Shown here: positions 10,776 to 24,400 of the stretch, in pieces
Layout of the letters: every line of letters begins with the position of its first letter
How positions within the stretch are numbered: position 1 is the first letter of the stretch
NCBI GenBank assembly: GCA_903813345.2
Contig: CAIIXF020000009.1
Span: 32,276,740-32,340,739, forward strand
DNA: 64,000 nucleotides
Source: Owenia fusiformis
Taxonomy: Eukaryota; Annelida; Polychaeta; Sabellida; Oweniidae
Direction: 5' to 3'
The notes under the pieces: model-generated
Database searches by the model: none
What the model was told of the DNA's origin: nothing
Seen by the model: the letters and a program-made list of their open reading frames with translations, nothing else
Position numbers and translations under genes: made by a program

Positions 10776-13700
10776 TGAAATCTGTTGCGATAACGTCCAT
10801 GGTCTTTTAAAAGAAAGTTATTTCTAGTTACATAGAGTAGTTTTCATTCTCATCAATACATCTTTGCCTTGAAATCATTCGTGAAACATGGGGTTTGACC
10901 TTTATGGAAATTTGCTTAATTTTGACACACCTTTGTTTAACTTATACTGTCTTTGAGGCTGCCTTATCTGAAACCCCGAAGTGTCTCTTGTTTCAAATGT
11001 TTAAACAATCAAGTCTCACCTTGCCTTTATTTCAAACTCTAGTTTCCAGACTCGAGTCCAATCAAAAAAAAAAATTTATCTACATGGAAGTTTGTGAAGT
11101 CCTTTATTTCTGAAACTGTTTTCAATACTTAATATTTTCCAGGTAACTGCTTTACAAAATTATTGTGCATTGTGAATCTTCATTATCTATCTGATACATA
11201 TTTTCCTCAGCAAACTTTATTTTCATAGAACACATGATGAATCTTTTATTCCACATTCTCAATTTTGCATCAATTATGTTTCAAGGATTTTTTCCCTGGC
11301 TCACTTTGAAGGATTCCATTGACATTAAAATAAGTCATGAGAAAGTACGTAGGTCATAACAAAGAGGAATACTGAGTTCCACCCATTCCAATGATGCAGG
11401 TTTTGTGCTAATTTTGAATATCTTTATGGTACTTTTACAGGTAATGGGCTAGTGGCTGTAGCAAATTGCAGAAATGTTAAAGTTAGTTTTTTTGTCAAAG
11501 TAGGTTGTGAAATCACTAAAGAGAAGTCATGAATCTTACATCATAGATGTGTTTTAAATCAACTTGTTTACCTGAAAATAAAATGTGGTCACAGCTTTTC
11601 TGAACATGCGGATTTACCCGAATGGTGTCTTATTCATAATGTAATAAATGAAATCATTGTGGTATGTATGTGGAGTCTATTTGCCTTATAATATTACATT
11701 TACTTTAGTACATGGATTCTCTCCTAATACGTATAATATTATTTCCTTATAGATATCCAAACTTAAATCAAAAGCAGTTTCAAAAAAATTATCGTATATT
11801 GTATTTCACCTAAAATATTGTATATGGTATAAGAGCTGTGAAAAATATTGTATATGGTATAAAAATATTGTATATGGTATAAGAGAGCTAAAAAATATTG
11901 TATATGCATTTCCAAGACCCTCTATACACCCCCCCCTGGAGTATGTAAGGATAATCACAGAAAATACAGTAAGGAGAATCGGTAAGGGTATTGAATATAT
12001 ATTTCATACTTAACAAAATGTAATTTGCACACATCTAGCAGGAAACATTAGAATTTTTGAAACTTCTGAAATTGAATACATGTCTAAAGGAAGGAAGGTC
12101 TCCATGCTTAGAGCAAGTGGCAGCCTTTACAGTTTGTGAGAGCCTTCCATGACAAGTTTCACTCAAGAAATTTTGACCTACTTTTCCTGTAAAAATATGC
12201 TTTTTGAAAAAAAATCCCAAGTTCATTGAAAAATTAAAGGTACTCTTAAGAATTGAAGTCCAACTGAAAAGAGAGTTCCTCTCAATATTAAAGCTGGCTT
12301 ATGGGTCTATCTGCCATTCCATTTCCAACCCTCATCCTAAAGACACTCTTTCTTTATTTATTTGGCTTTGAGTCTTTCAATTTCATTGGATTTCAGTTGA
12401 TTACTCATTTGTCACAATTTTATATAAAAAATCTATTTGTTTATATAAATTCTATGTTATTGAAACAATAAAATTGATTGTGAAAGATGAATTTATAACA
12501 TGGGAACTACCAGCTGGATCTGGGAGCGAACAAAATTGAATATTATCGTTTATGCAAAGCTGCAATTTACAAAGATTAGATATAGACTTAGGGTCATAAT
12601 GCGAGGATGAAACATCTAGGGAAAGATGAATTGAAAAGAAATTGTGTCATACTGACCGAAATATTTCATGGTTGAAATATTTTTATTTTATTGCTTTGGT
12701 TATAGTTGAATCATATAACATACAGGGTGGGTCAAAAAATGTACCTGTATTTAATTGTTTGAAATACTGTAGTGTATTGGCTGATATGTGGTTGAGGTTG
12801 TTAATTGGTGGATACAGTTCATGGTTGTTATAGTTTCTTGGTTATATTTTTGAAATTGGTTGATAGAGTTTATTAAATGATGCATTTATTGGTTTTAATG
12901 GTGAATAAGTTGACGAATGTTCATGGTTTTTGTAGTTTCCTGGTTATAGATTCTTGTTTGACATCCCTAATGATATACTATTTAGAACATGAAGTTTATA
13001 GAAGTACATATTTTTGCATTTTTGAATTATTGCCTCATGATCTCAGATTACTACAAAAAGCAATTTGCAAGCTTTAAAACTAATCATTAGAGGGCTTTCT
13101 GGATATAATGTGCTCGTATGTAATTGTTTTGTTTTAATAAAAATATATCCTTTGATCCCATGAAATAATCCCTTTCATTTAATAATCAAATTGAGGTAAT
13201 AATTTATGTGCTATCTAAATGGGCGTAACACGTATTCGATGAAGGCTTGAAAAGTAAACTTTTGAGGGTCAATTCTGCCATCTAACATAAGGGTGTTTGA
13301 TCAAAGCGAAGTGAGCAAATAGAACCAGGTTTGTAAATCATATAAAGTGTAAACTTTGTCATTGAACCCTATATATGAAAGGAACAAACTTTTAGTTCCT
13401 ATTGTTTAACTTATGTTACTACTTTGTATGCTAGTCTAGCAACATGTCTCTCAAGTCTCCCCCATCTAATTCAGGTTTGTATGTATGGTAGGAAGGTCAA
13501 AAGGGCATGACGCAAGACTATTTGTTCTCAACTTAAAGTACTTTTATTTTAAAGTACTTAAAAATTTTCACCTATATGTACTCTGGGCTACCTTCAAAGA
13601 AAGAAAATGTCTTCTGTTGTATGAAAAGGGTGAAGGTCGTTCAGAACTTTTTGGGGAGATGTCATTGGAAATTGGCATTTTCTCATTTTTCATCATGTGG

Positions 13701-15624
13701 ATGTACCTTTGAGTATTGACCTTTGATTATTAACATTTAACTTATTCCATTGGCTCCCATGTTAATTGGAAAGATAGAGACTCAGGTGTTATGTTAGCCT
13801 AAAGGGGATACTTCCAATTATCACAACCATGGAGCCTAACCATACATGCTTTCTAAATACAGTAAATTCTGTCCAGTTTGAACCCCATTAATTGTGACCA
13901 GCTAAAAGCGTTCAGATTAGGAGGTGTTCACATTTCGAGGTTTTGCATTAGCGAGGATTTGAAGAAATGTGGATACATTTTAAATGAATATTTATAGTTC
14001 TTTTGGCATGGTATCTGTAACAAATGGCAGGTAGTGATGATTTCATATTTTCTCGCACTCGCTAGATAGCAATTTTTAAAAGCGCTCTCTATATTATAAG
14101 AAATTCCAAGAAAGGAAATGTATTAAGCCACTGTTAAACCTATCATTGCCTCTTGTTTAACTGCTTCATGGCTTGTGGCCTTCCTGTCCTAAATGGCCCA
14201 TCCTGAAATGGAAAATACCCATCACATTTTTTGTCCTGTAACATATGTAGTTTAAGAATGAGGAGAAATGACAATTCTGTTTTCCCATTGGATAAAAACA
14301 ATGACATATTAGTGAGAGAATCCCTAACCTAATTTGTCAAATTAGATAATGGTCGAAATAATGTTTGGTTACCTTAGGGCCACTGCTAAAGCAATTAACA
14401 TTGGGAATATATGGGTTGGCATTACAAAGAATGAGTTTCATATATATCATGTTTTGAACAAGACAAAAAAAAATACCAAGGAGTTAAGTTAATAATTATA
14501 TAGGCATCAAATATCAAATTATGTAGAAATGAGGTAGTACTTAATATAATGAGAGATAATATAGAGGTATAGACAGAGCAATTATGTACAGTTGTACATG
14601 TAACCAGGATATATCAATATAAATATCCTGGGAGAGTTTTTAATTGAGTTTGGAATACATTTATAACTTCATTCTGTAATTCATTTTGGGAATGTGGCCA
14701 GCACTAATAGTTGGTTCTCTCTGTTACGAACACTGCATATGCGTCAAGGGGTTGATGTTAAACACAATCATGAAGACATCCTCATAGTATATAGGTACAT
14801 TGTGCTTAATATTCATATGAGCTTGATTCAGGTTAATCCAATGAGTGAATGAAGATCCTTGAACCATCAAGCCAACCCCCCTACCTGGCCAAAAATTACT
14901 ATTCTGAGTACTTTTCAAGTGATTTGTGCCATATTTGGACCAAAATTAGTGATTTTGGCCATATTTGGGCCAAAATTGTCAAAAGTGAAGCCCCTTGAAT
15001 TTTTTGCCCCCCTTGGCGAATCTTGGGTATGGGCCTGAGCATATTGTTTGTCCCATCTATGTGGGAAGAGGTAAAGGATAATGGGAAGGATAGAAAGCCT
15101 TGATTTCCATTAAATAATCACCCGAAGAGATATAGATGCCTTGAAGCATGCTATCATTTTTACAACAAAAGAGAACAGACCTAATATAATTATTAGTCCA
15201 CGGAGCCAAGAAGAACTTCAAAGTCTTTTAAATTGTTAGTTAGGGGTACTGGGGTCAACTTGAACTGTTTAGTCAATCTGAAAAACCTCCCAACTCTTTC
15301 CAAATACTCTTTCCAAATGAAATATTGTCCAAATGCAGAATATCACAGATACTGAATCTGTTTCCATTTGATCTAGAAAATGAAACATGTTAAATAATTC
15401 AAATATTTTATTGTACAAGGAAGATAAAACCTGTTTTCTTGCAAGATTGATATAAGACATCTGCCGTCATTCGCCAATTAATTAGTTAATGAAGACCTCC
15501 TTGGTATCCCTCTACTCTGAAATACATGTAATGATTTGTCAGACTCTCTTATCAGTGCTTGTATAGAGTCTGAAAACATTGATGAAACAAAAGGAGGAGG
15601 GAAAGTATCGCAACATATTTCGGA
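10776..15624. other. Non-coding interval, mostly unannotated
   Basis: No exon with splice sites and a recognisable family was found. The only structures seen are the GTATATGGTATAAGAG array (11793-11905), a segment starting ACAGGGTGGGTCAAAAAATG near 12722 that resembles one end of a mariner-type MITE, and a fragment near 14010 (CTGTAACAAATGGCAGGTAG) shared with other dispersed copies. It may belong to the upstream part or 5' intron of the FAM20C-type gene. Confidence 0.5.
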
Positions 15625-16040
15625 CAGTCATATGTTGGATTTTGGCCATTTTCTCAGGATTAAAACAGGTGCATATGTTAGGCCTATGCATTATCTCCTG
15701 GAAAAGCACTCATAGAGATGATAAAATAATTTTGACTTTGAGACAGGGAAGATGCAAACAATCCACCCACACGTTTTTTCTGAAATGTTGTCCTGATTTT
15801 CAACCCCTTCCACCCCTGCTTTTCTAATTTTTGTTGCATCAATATGTTGCGTTTTGACACACAATTAAATTTAAAGGAATAAGTAATTTCTCCAGGGGTT
15901 TTAAAGATAGCCATTATGGGTGACCAAAATTAGCTGAAAGCAATGGATTGCATGAGTTTTCCCAATTTGGGAAAATATCATGGGGAATATTGTTTTCCAC
16001 TTTATCGAAGAGGAATCACTTATTCCTTTAAAGGGGTTAA
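15625..16040 (+). mobile_element. Partial copy of the 10149-10775 foldback family
   Basis: Shares CATATGTTGGATTTTGGCC, ACAGGTGCATATGTTAGGCC and the TTTGAGACAGGGAAG block with the 10.1-kb element, followed by the family's central segment (GACCAAAATTAGCTGAAAGCAATGGATT region in part). The second arm is missing, and the 57-bp satellite begins shortly after. Confidence 0.75.
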
Positions 16041-16114
16041 CTATGTCTTAACTCACTGTGTCCTCCTTTCAAAGCAATTTCAGCCCACAAAGAAACCAAA
16101 GCACTCATTATCTC

Positions 16115-16945
16115 CTGTTTCAAATGAACACTACTGGTACTAATGAACAATACTTGATCAAATGAACATTACTGATTCAAATGAACACTACTGGTACTTA
16201 TGAACAATACTTGATCAAATGAACATTACTTTTTCAAGTGAACACTACTGGTATTTATGAACAATACTTTTTCAATTGAACATAACCGTTTCAAATGAAC
16301 ACTACTTATACTAATGAACGATGCTTTTTTAAATGAACATTACTGTTTCAAATGAACACTACTGGTACTAATGAACAATACTTTTTTAAATGAACATAAC
16401 TGTTTCAAATGAACACTACTTGTACTAATGAACAATACTTGATCAAATGAACATTACTGTTTCAAATGAACACTACTGGTACTTATGAACAATACTTTTT
16501 CAATTGAACATAATTGTTTCAAATGAACACTACTTATACTAATGAAGGATACTTTTTTAAATGAACCTTACTGTTTCAGATGAACACTTATAGTACTAAT
16601 GAACAATACTTTTTCAAATGAACATTACTGTTTCAAATGAACACTACTAGTACTAATGAACAATACTTTTTCAAATGAACATTACTGTTTCAAATGAACA
16701 CTACTAGTACTAATAAACAATACTTTTTCAAATGAACATTACTGTTTCAAATGAATACTACTTGTACTAATGAACAATACTTTTTCAAATGAACATTACT
16801 GTTTCAAATGAACACTACTTGTACGAATGAACAATACTTTTTCAATTGAACATAACTGTTTCAAATGAACACTACTAGATATAGTACTAATGAACAATAC
16901 TTTTTCAAATGAACAATACTGTTTCAAATGAATATTACTTTTTGA
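16115..16945. repeat. 57-bp satellite, about 14 copies
   Basis: The unit is built from three related sub-blocks (TGAACAATACTTTTTCAAA, TGAACATTACTGTTTCAAA, TGAACACTACTAGTACTAA), so a 19-bp ancestral motif appears to have been amplified first and then in threes. Copies differ by substitutions and small indels. Since 57 is a multiple of three, it keeps spurious frames open on the minus strand (16796-17008). Confidence 0.93.
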
Positions 16946-18408
16946 GGTGTTCACTATCATGCTTGTATTTAGACTGTTAGAAGATGCAGTCAATAAAAAA
17001 TATATCAATACTTCAGAGATATCTCCACATTTGTAGACTACCTTGAAATAAATATTTTTATTTTCGTGAAATAATCAAGTGCAGGAAATTATTCAGTCAT
17101 GAAGTACTATGAATTGTCACTTTGAAACAATTCATTTCATTGAAACGAGAGAAACTTGGCATATAATTGAACTGATATTAACACTTAGAGTAGATTCCAA
17201 TCAGAAGTTATCGTTCACTTCTGTCAAGTTTTACACATTTACAAGATATCAGCCCAATAGTTGCCCCTAATAAAACCCCTATTTTAAACCATTAGAACTC
17301 TGGTAATTTCGTATAGAATAGGCCAATATCCTCATAAGACATACATGGAAAGGTTAATTTATTTTATGGTATCGGGGGCCTCATTTGTACATCATAACCC
17401 GGAAAGGGACCTCAATATAATTATTAGATAAAGTGAGAACAAAGAGCTATTCTGAAAGTTCCATGTAAGAAATCATTAGCTAATGAAACTAGACATGCCA
17501 TCAGCATTTGTCAGATGTATATTTTATGTCCAATAAATAAACAACACTGCAACAGACTCAAATTGAAAACAAGGCATTAACGTGCAAAATATCACCTGCC
17601 ATTTGTAACAGATGCCAAATACTGAACACTGACCACCGAATGCCAAACACAAACCACCGAATGCCACCCACAAAAAAGTTTGATACTATAACAATATGTG
17701 ACCGCTCATAACTGTATTTTCATTTATATTTGGCTGTTCTATTCTTCTTTTATTAAAGCTTTCATTAAGTTCATCTGTTACACATAGCTTTTCGATAAAT
17801 TCTTACAAAAACATCAGTAGGCACAAGCAAAAATAATTATTTTATCTATAAACAACAAAAGCTAATTGCTTGAGGGTATACAACGTTGATTTCAACATTT
17901 ATGTCTTTTCAAATACCATTGTATGTTTTGATGTTTTATCAGTTATCATGTTTAACATTTTTCTGTTGTTTTTGTCCACTTTTATGTTTCTTTAACTAAA
18001 GGTATTGATTTTGATATTATGTTGAAATTTGGTCATATGGGATACAGTTGATATGGCTTTACAAGATGTACTAAAGGTCAAATGAAATAGTCATTTAAAC
18101 CCAATGGAGTCAATTCTATTTGATAATAGATATAATTAGAACTGAACGTGGAAGCTGTTCAATAAATTGATTCATCTGACCTAATTAAACTCATATAATA
18201 TGACTTTTCCTTTAAGAGAAAACGGGAGGTCCTTTCCTGACTCTATATATACCAGTTATCTGGAAACAGCCTGTTGCCCTTTTTCTTTTTTAAAGATTTC
18301 AATAGTAATAGAAAAGGGATAAAAGATTCAACCAAGGAGCTAGTCTACGTAGAACGCTTTTATATTTTCCAAAACGCATTGTAAAGTTGACTAATTTTGT
18401 ATTTTCAG
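16946..18408. other. Non-coding sequence upstream of the first recognised FAM20C exon
   Basis: Ends in a polypyrimidine-AG acceptor (ATTTTCAG, 18401-18408), so at least its distal part is intron. A fragment near 17595-17625 (CACCTGCCATTTGTAACAGA) is an inverted piece of the dispersed repeat seen at 25211-25330. No upstream coding exon was recognised. Confidence 0.6.
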
Positions 18409-21400
18409 GATTAAGCTTACGTCGTGGGAGTTGTTCCACAATCACATAAATGAGTATGGCCTGTATAGGAAGGATGACCCCAATGTTAATAACCTAATTA
18501 AAGATCTCCAAACTAAACGGATTATTGGGACAGGTAAATATGTCTGTTTGATTTGTGCCAGGTCAGGACATTTTGCATTTGACAAGTTCCTGCTAAAAGG
18601 AGACAAAAATATATGAGACAAGAATATTTATTTATATCTACGAGTAATGCATAATTTGTTTACCAGTTAGTGATTCATACAAGTTAATAATAAATATGTT
18701 TCAGATTTCAGTCTATGTATATAAACACTTATTCTGTATTTTTTGTAAATAAGTTTTTAATCTAAGAACATTAAGATATTTTTTTATACTTTCATGTATA
18801 TCTTAAACACATGTAAAAATCTGTATAGTGACCCACTTGTTGAAAAGCCTGATATGCTTAGAGTTGATAAAAAATATTCAAATCTGGGGCATATATTCAC
18901 ATAATATCTGCTCAGTAAGAACAGGGCATACAAAGGTTATTTACTATAGATAGCCTATTTTGAGGCCCTTATATTTGATAAAGTTGCTTTTTTCAAAAAC
19001 AGGTCTAATTATTTCCCCCTCAAGCGCTAATGATGATTTTCAAGAAAAAATTAGGGCCCTTTCTTGTATTTGAAGAAAATAAATATATAAACTTAATATG
19101 TTAATCTCAACAGTTATATAAATCAAAACGAATATCATGCAGATGAAAAATGGAGAAATGATAAGTATTTTGGATAATTAACATTTTTAGCAAGATTCAA
19201 TTTACATTCCCAATTTCTACTGATCCGGGTGAAGAATTATTGATGATCGGCTAAAGTGATTAAGGTAACAATATCATTCATAGATACAGTGTAAATGCCT
19301 TCAAACTAGTAAATCTTACATCAAGCCCCTGTGTGTGTATTGAGGGGGGGGGTATCAGCTAGATACAAGACTAACCCATATTCTGCCTGTCTAACTTTAG
19401 TCTTTTGTGTCTGAAATTTTCAGCTTGCAGGCACAATGAAACTAAAGTTAGTTTGACAGGTTTGATCAGATTAATATTCCAGATTATGTGAATAAAGGCA
19501 ATTGGTGTTAAATTATACAATTGATTCAATTATGATAGAGTCATAATCTATTATCCAAATTATATAGGAACAGTTGAAATCTAATTATATAAGAATGCAA
19601 TGCTCTGGTATTTCAAATTATAGAATTATAGATAATAATAGATAATAATAGGGTTTATATGAACATAACCTATCAAAGACAATTTTCAGCATAATATATT
19701 AAACACATAAAGAAAAACAGGTAAAGAAAAACTGGCGTTATCTGTCATGTCATATCGGTAATTCAAGCCTCCGTCACATTTACTCTAGGGTGGCCACACG
19801 ATGGCCGATAGAAAATCTACATCGTATTGCTTATCCTTATATTTTATGCTGCATATTTCTCTCAATTTTGGGAAGCTACGGCCGCCATATGGTTGCCAGA
19901 AATCAAATGTGACTGCGGCAATACAGTAGTTGTCGAATTACGATTCCACATAGTTAATAGATAATCTTTTACTGGAATGAAACATATGTTGAATTATATT
20001 GTTTTTATGTCACAATCATCCACAGAGCCATATTATTGTTGTGATAGTATAATATAATCAATTTTTTATTGATTTTAAATTCATATCAGATAACGAAATG
20101 AAAATAATATTTTTCAATTACAGTAAAGTCGTTGATGTGACAGCCTTTTCTCTATCAACCAATGAGGTCATCAAATAAATAAACTATTAAATAAATAAAC
20201 TAAATCATCGACTACAAATAAACATCTCATCATTTTTTTTAATATGCCGTATCCTTCAATAGAATTTATGTTTTGTTTATTTCAATAAACTTTATACAAT
20301 CACTCATGTATAACTAAACATATGAAAAACAAATTATGGTGTTAATTGAGTATATATTTTATTATCTCGTGTTTCTCATCTGTACATTCCCTGAAAAATG
20401 CTTGGCGGATTTTGAGGCATGCTCGGTAAGGCTGCCAATTTGATTTTTAGGGATATTGCGTACTGTGTATCTCTTATACAGGGTGTCAAATAAGTCCCGT
20501 CCCCCCTGCTACAGCTAAAACCTTAATAGATGGTATCTAGTGTGATATACCATTGGAAAGATCATCCAAAGTTATGTTAACTCACCAACTCCCAAGTATT
20601 TCGGATGAAATTCACCAATATTTTCATGATGTCCTTCATAGTTAGTGCACCCTTCTAATTCTTAAGCAGCTTTTTTGCGTCAAAGTGAGAAGGATATGAC
20701 CTCAAAAATATGTAAAAAAGTTAATCTTTTTTGCATTCCACTTGTTACAAAAAGGTTTTCACCACTATCCTTGCACCTCTATTTTCTACACATCTAACCC
20801 TATCCAGAAATTGGTTTAATTCATTGCCATATACGTATGTAGTCATCTTTAGGTCCTTTGACTTTTCCTATACCCAATTCTTAAATTCCTGCAAAATACG
20901 CCCAATTCCCATGTTTCTAGGCCTATGGTCACCTCAATTGATACAATGTAAAAATTTGTGAGATTGATTGACAAGAGTCAGATATACGCCAATCAATGTT
21001 ACTTTGAAAGACCTTTCCAATGATACATCACACTTGGTACCATATATCTTGGTTTTGGCTCTAGAGGGGGGGGGGGGACGGGACTTATTTGACACCCTGT
21101 ATAATTCATACAAATATGCTTTTTCATCTATATGGCACATTTCTCATCTAAATCTTCCAATCAGGGTGTAGCATATGGCTCCAATCAATCATATGCATAA
21201 TCACAGCTTAACAGTAATCTCTCATATATTGCCGTCACTTAACTTTTAAACCATGATCATTCATAAAAGTAGAAATAATGAAATAATTTGGATTATTGGC
21301 ATTTTGACACTTTGATTGTCAGGCTATCAGATAACAGCAATAATTGCTCCAACTAATCCTACACTATTAGAGATATCATAGGATCAAGCGAGTGATCCTG

Positions 21401-24400
21401 CCATATTGTCGACTGTTGTTTAAAGCCAGAACCAATTTTACTTGAAAATAATTTTACATGTTTCTTTTATTAGTATTCATTTTTTGTTTTAGATGTTTCG
21501 AATGCACACTGCATCCATGATCACTAAATATTTTAAATGAAACAGTTGAAATACTTCCAGGTAAATCTACTTATGCCATTGAACCTTAACAATGTCAAAA
21601 AATAATTTATTGCTATGGCGATATAACTTCATCCCACAAGCGGTCTAAAGTTTTCTTATGCGAATGGCTTCATGGGAGATAAGACAGTGATCTCCCATTT
21701 GCACCCACTTGAAATGAGAAAAATTATGAAAAATGGGCATATTTTGACCAATTTTGGTGTGAAAATGAGAATTTTGCACCCACTTTAGAAAATATCTTGT
21801 GGAGATCACTGTAAGATTAATGCATTGAAATACTACTCCTTTAGGAGATAATATGACAAACATTACTCACATGGCAACACTATAGTAACAAGGACAACAA
21901 ACAATGACTTCCGAGTAAGAAAATCCTGTCTAATATATCAGCACTTTTTATGTAAGATATCAACAGTTTTCATCAGTATGAATCATATATTGAGTAATAT
22001 ACAAATTATAATCTTCTTCATTACATATCATCTTACAATTCAAGAGAACAAAACAATCCATATATGTAGCGTTTAGCGTGAAGCGGATATAACAACTGTA
22101 TCCAATGGAAACCTAATGCTGAGTAATTGTGGGAAAATTGACAGGCCTCTAATTAGCTTGAACATTATTGTCTGTGTTTCTAATTTGAACAAAATAAAGA
22201 TGTTAGTGGCATGAAATGTTCATTGCATTGTGTTAAACCATTGTAATAAATTCTACAAACTTCACTTGACATTGAGGATGCTTGTTTTATGTGTGAGTGT
22301 CACAACTATATGGTTTCATTTAGGATACAATGACATGAATTGCTTAAAAAATTCTACAATCACCATACCTTAAGTTGTGGAAGCTTTTGTATGATGTGGC
22401 ATTCTAGTGATCATATGTTTTATAAACAACAGATCAAATTCAATATATACAGAAGCTGTAGAATACAATATAGAACAAAATATCTACAATAAAGTACAGA
22501 ATGTATACAATAACATATAGAATGTATACAATAAAGTACAGAATGTATACAGTAAAGTACAGAATGTATACAATAAAGTATAATGTACAAATATGTACAA
22601 TAAAGTACAGAATGTATACAGTTAAGTACAGAATGTATACAGTAAAGTATAGAATGTATACAATAAAGTACAGAATGTATACAATTAAGTACAGAAACAT
22701 CTACAATAAAGTACAGAATGTATACAATAAAGTATAGAATGTATACAATAAAGTATAGAATGTATACAATTAAGTACAGAATGTATACAATAAAGTATAG
22801 AATGTATACAATAAAGTACAGAATGTGTACAATTAAGTACAGAAATATATAATGAAATACAGAATGCATGCAAGAATATAAAAAACATGCACATAAAACT
22901 TAACATATATAGAAAGTATAAAATATATAAGACTAAGAAGTAAATAACCCTTGTCTATTATAAAGCCCAGAATATGCTCATATCAACAATTATAAATGTC
23001 CATGTTCATAAAAATACTCTGGTATAGGAAATGGAAAAAATGATAAATGTTTGATAAATACCGTACAACCACATAATCAATTATTTCCTATTTTTGTTTG
23101 CCACAAATGTGATACACATAAGAAACATTTTGCTAGGTCGTGGTGTTTCTGTGCTTAAGGATAGAAACTGAAGATGTGAGAAGATAGTGCCAAATACTAG
23201 ATATTGTTGTTTGGCATAGTAACGCAAATATCTCTGAGCAATGTTTTGTTATGCAGACCCAGGTACATAATACTAGATGTCTTATGGCTGTTTCCATGGC
23301 ACTACTATTGATTGTATATGTTTTGTATTGTTTTCAAGGAAGTAGACTTGATTAATACAATAGATATATAGATGAGTACAGATATTGAATTGTTCATTAT
23401 TATAAATGTGTGGAATCTTAATTATAACTACTGTACACTCAAAGGTGTAGCCAAGGTAAAGAATTTAGTGAGGCAAATATAAACAGGCAAATTGAGGCAA
23501 TCCTTCTCTCCAACTGATTTCATTTATGCTTAAATTAAGTTTTTTGTTCAGTTTTTAGATTAGATTATATCTCATGATTAGAAGTATGTTTACACTGAGG
23601 GTTCAGGGACGTAGCCAGCAATTGTCAAGGGGTGCGATTTTTCTGGTTCGCATTACTGCGATCGAAGTGAGCCCCAAAAAGGGGGGTACGGGGGAGAATG
23701 TACCTGTAAATAATTTAGAATGTTGTTAAAATGATTTTAAAGTTAAACACCGAACTGACCTCTATTTACAGAATATTCACTTTTTGTACAATTGATCTGG
23801 ATTTAAATATTCCTCCAGCATCTGATAAAGAGTTATTTTCCTTACATGGCTGATGTAAGAATGAATGTGTTTTCAGAACAAAAAAGTGGAGGTACCCAAT
23901 TGAAGTTGATTATGGAGTTCTCGAATGATGGAGAAGCCCTATTTAAACCTATGAGGTAAGATCAAATGTTTTATGTACAGTAAAACCTGTATATATCTGA
24001 ACACCTCTCAATGTGAGCACTTTTTCAGTCCCAAATTTGTTTTCTCCCATTGACACACATATTGAGAAACCTTGAAATGTGAACACCTGCTAATCTGCAG
24101 TTCGTTTTTGATACGATCATAGTTTAGGATTCTAGGAAAACCATCTTGTGCTTTTTGATGAATAGGCCTAATGACTAGAACCAAATCGTAAGTTACCAAG
24201 GTTCCAAAAAGAGACCCCTGGCCCTGAGTCTGAGCACTTTTGGCTGAACCCAGTGACATTCAGGGTAGACAGGTTTTACTGTATATAACTAACTATCGTA
24301 ACTGTCATTAATTTGGCAATATTGTCTAAGGTGAGTGTTGCTATAATTCCTCTGACTGGTGAATATTTAGTATTATAAAAATGATTTTTGTGGATTTTTG

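Noticed and set aside
18601-18616. Reading the first recognised FAM20C exon on to the stop near 18614
   Set aside because: The frame after 18533 loses family similarity, GTAAAT is a good donor, and joining to 23877 restores the expected TE-x-KSGGTQL sequence.
22420-22906. Frames of up to 149 codons rich in Tyr/Ile/Leu, membrane-protein-like
   Set aside because: Produced by a 21-bp satellite, whose period is a multiple of three. The same array is open on both strands.
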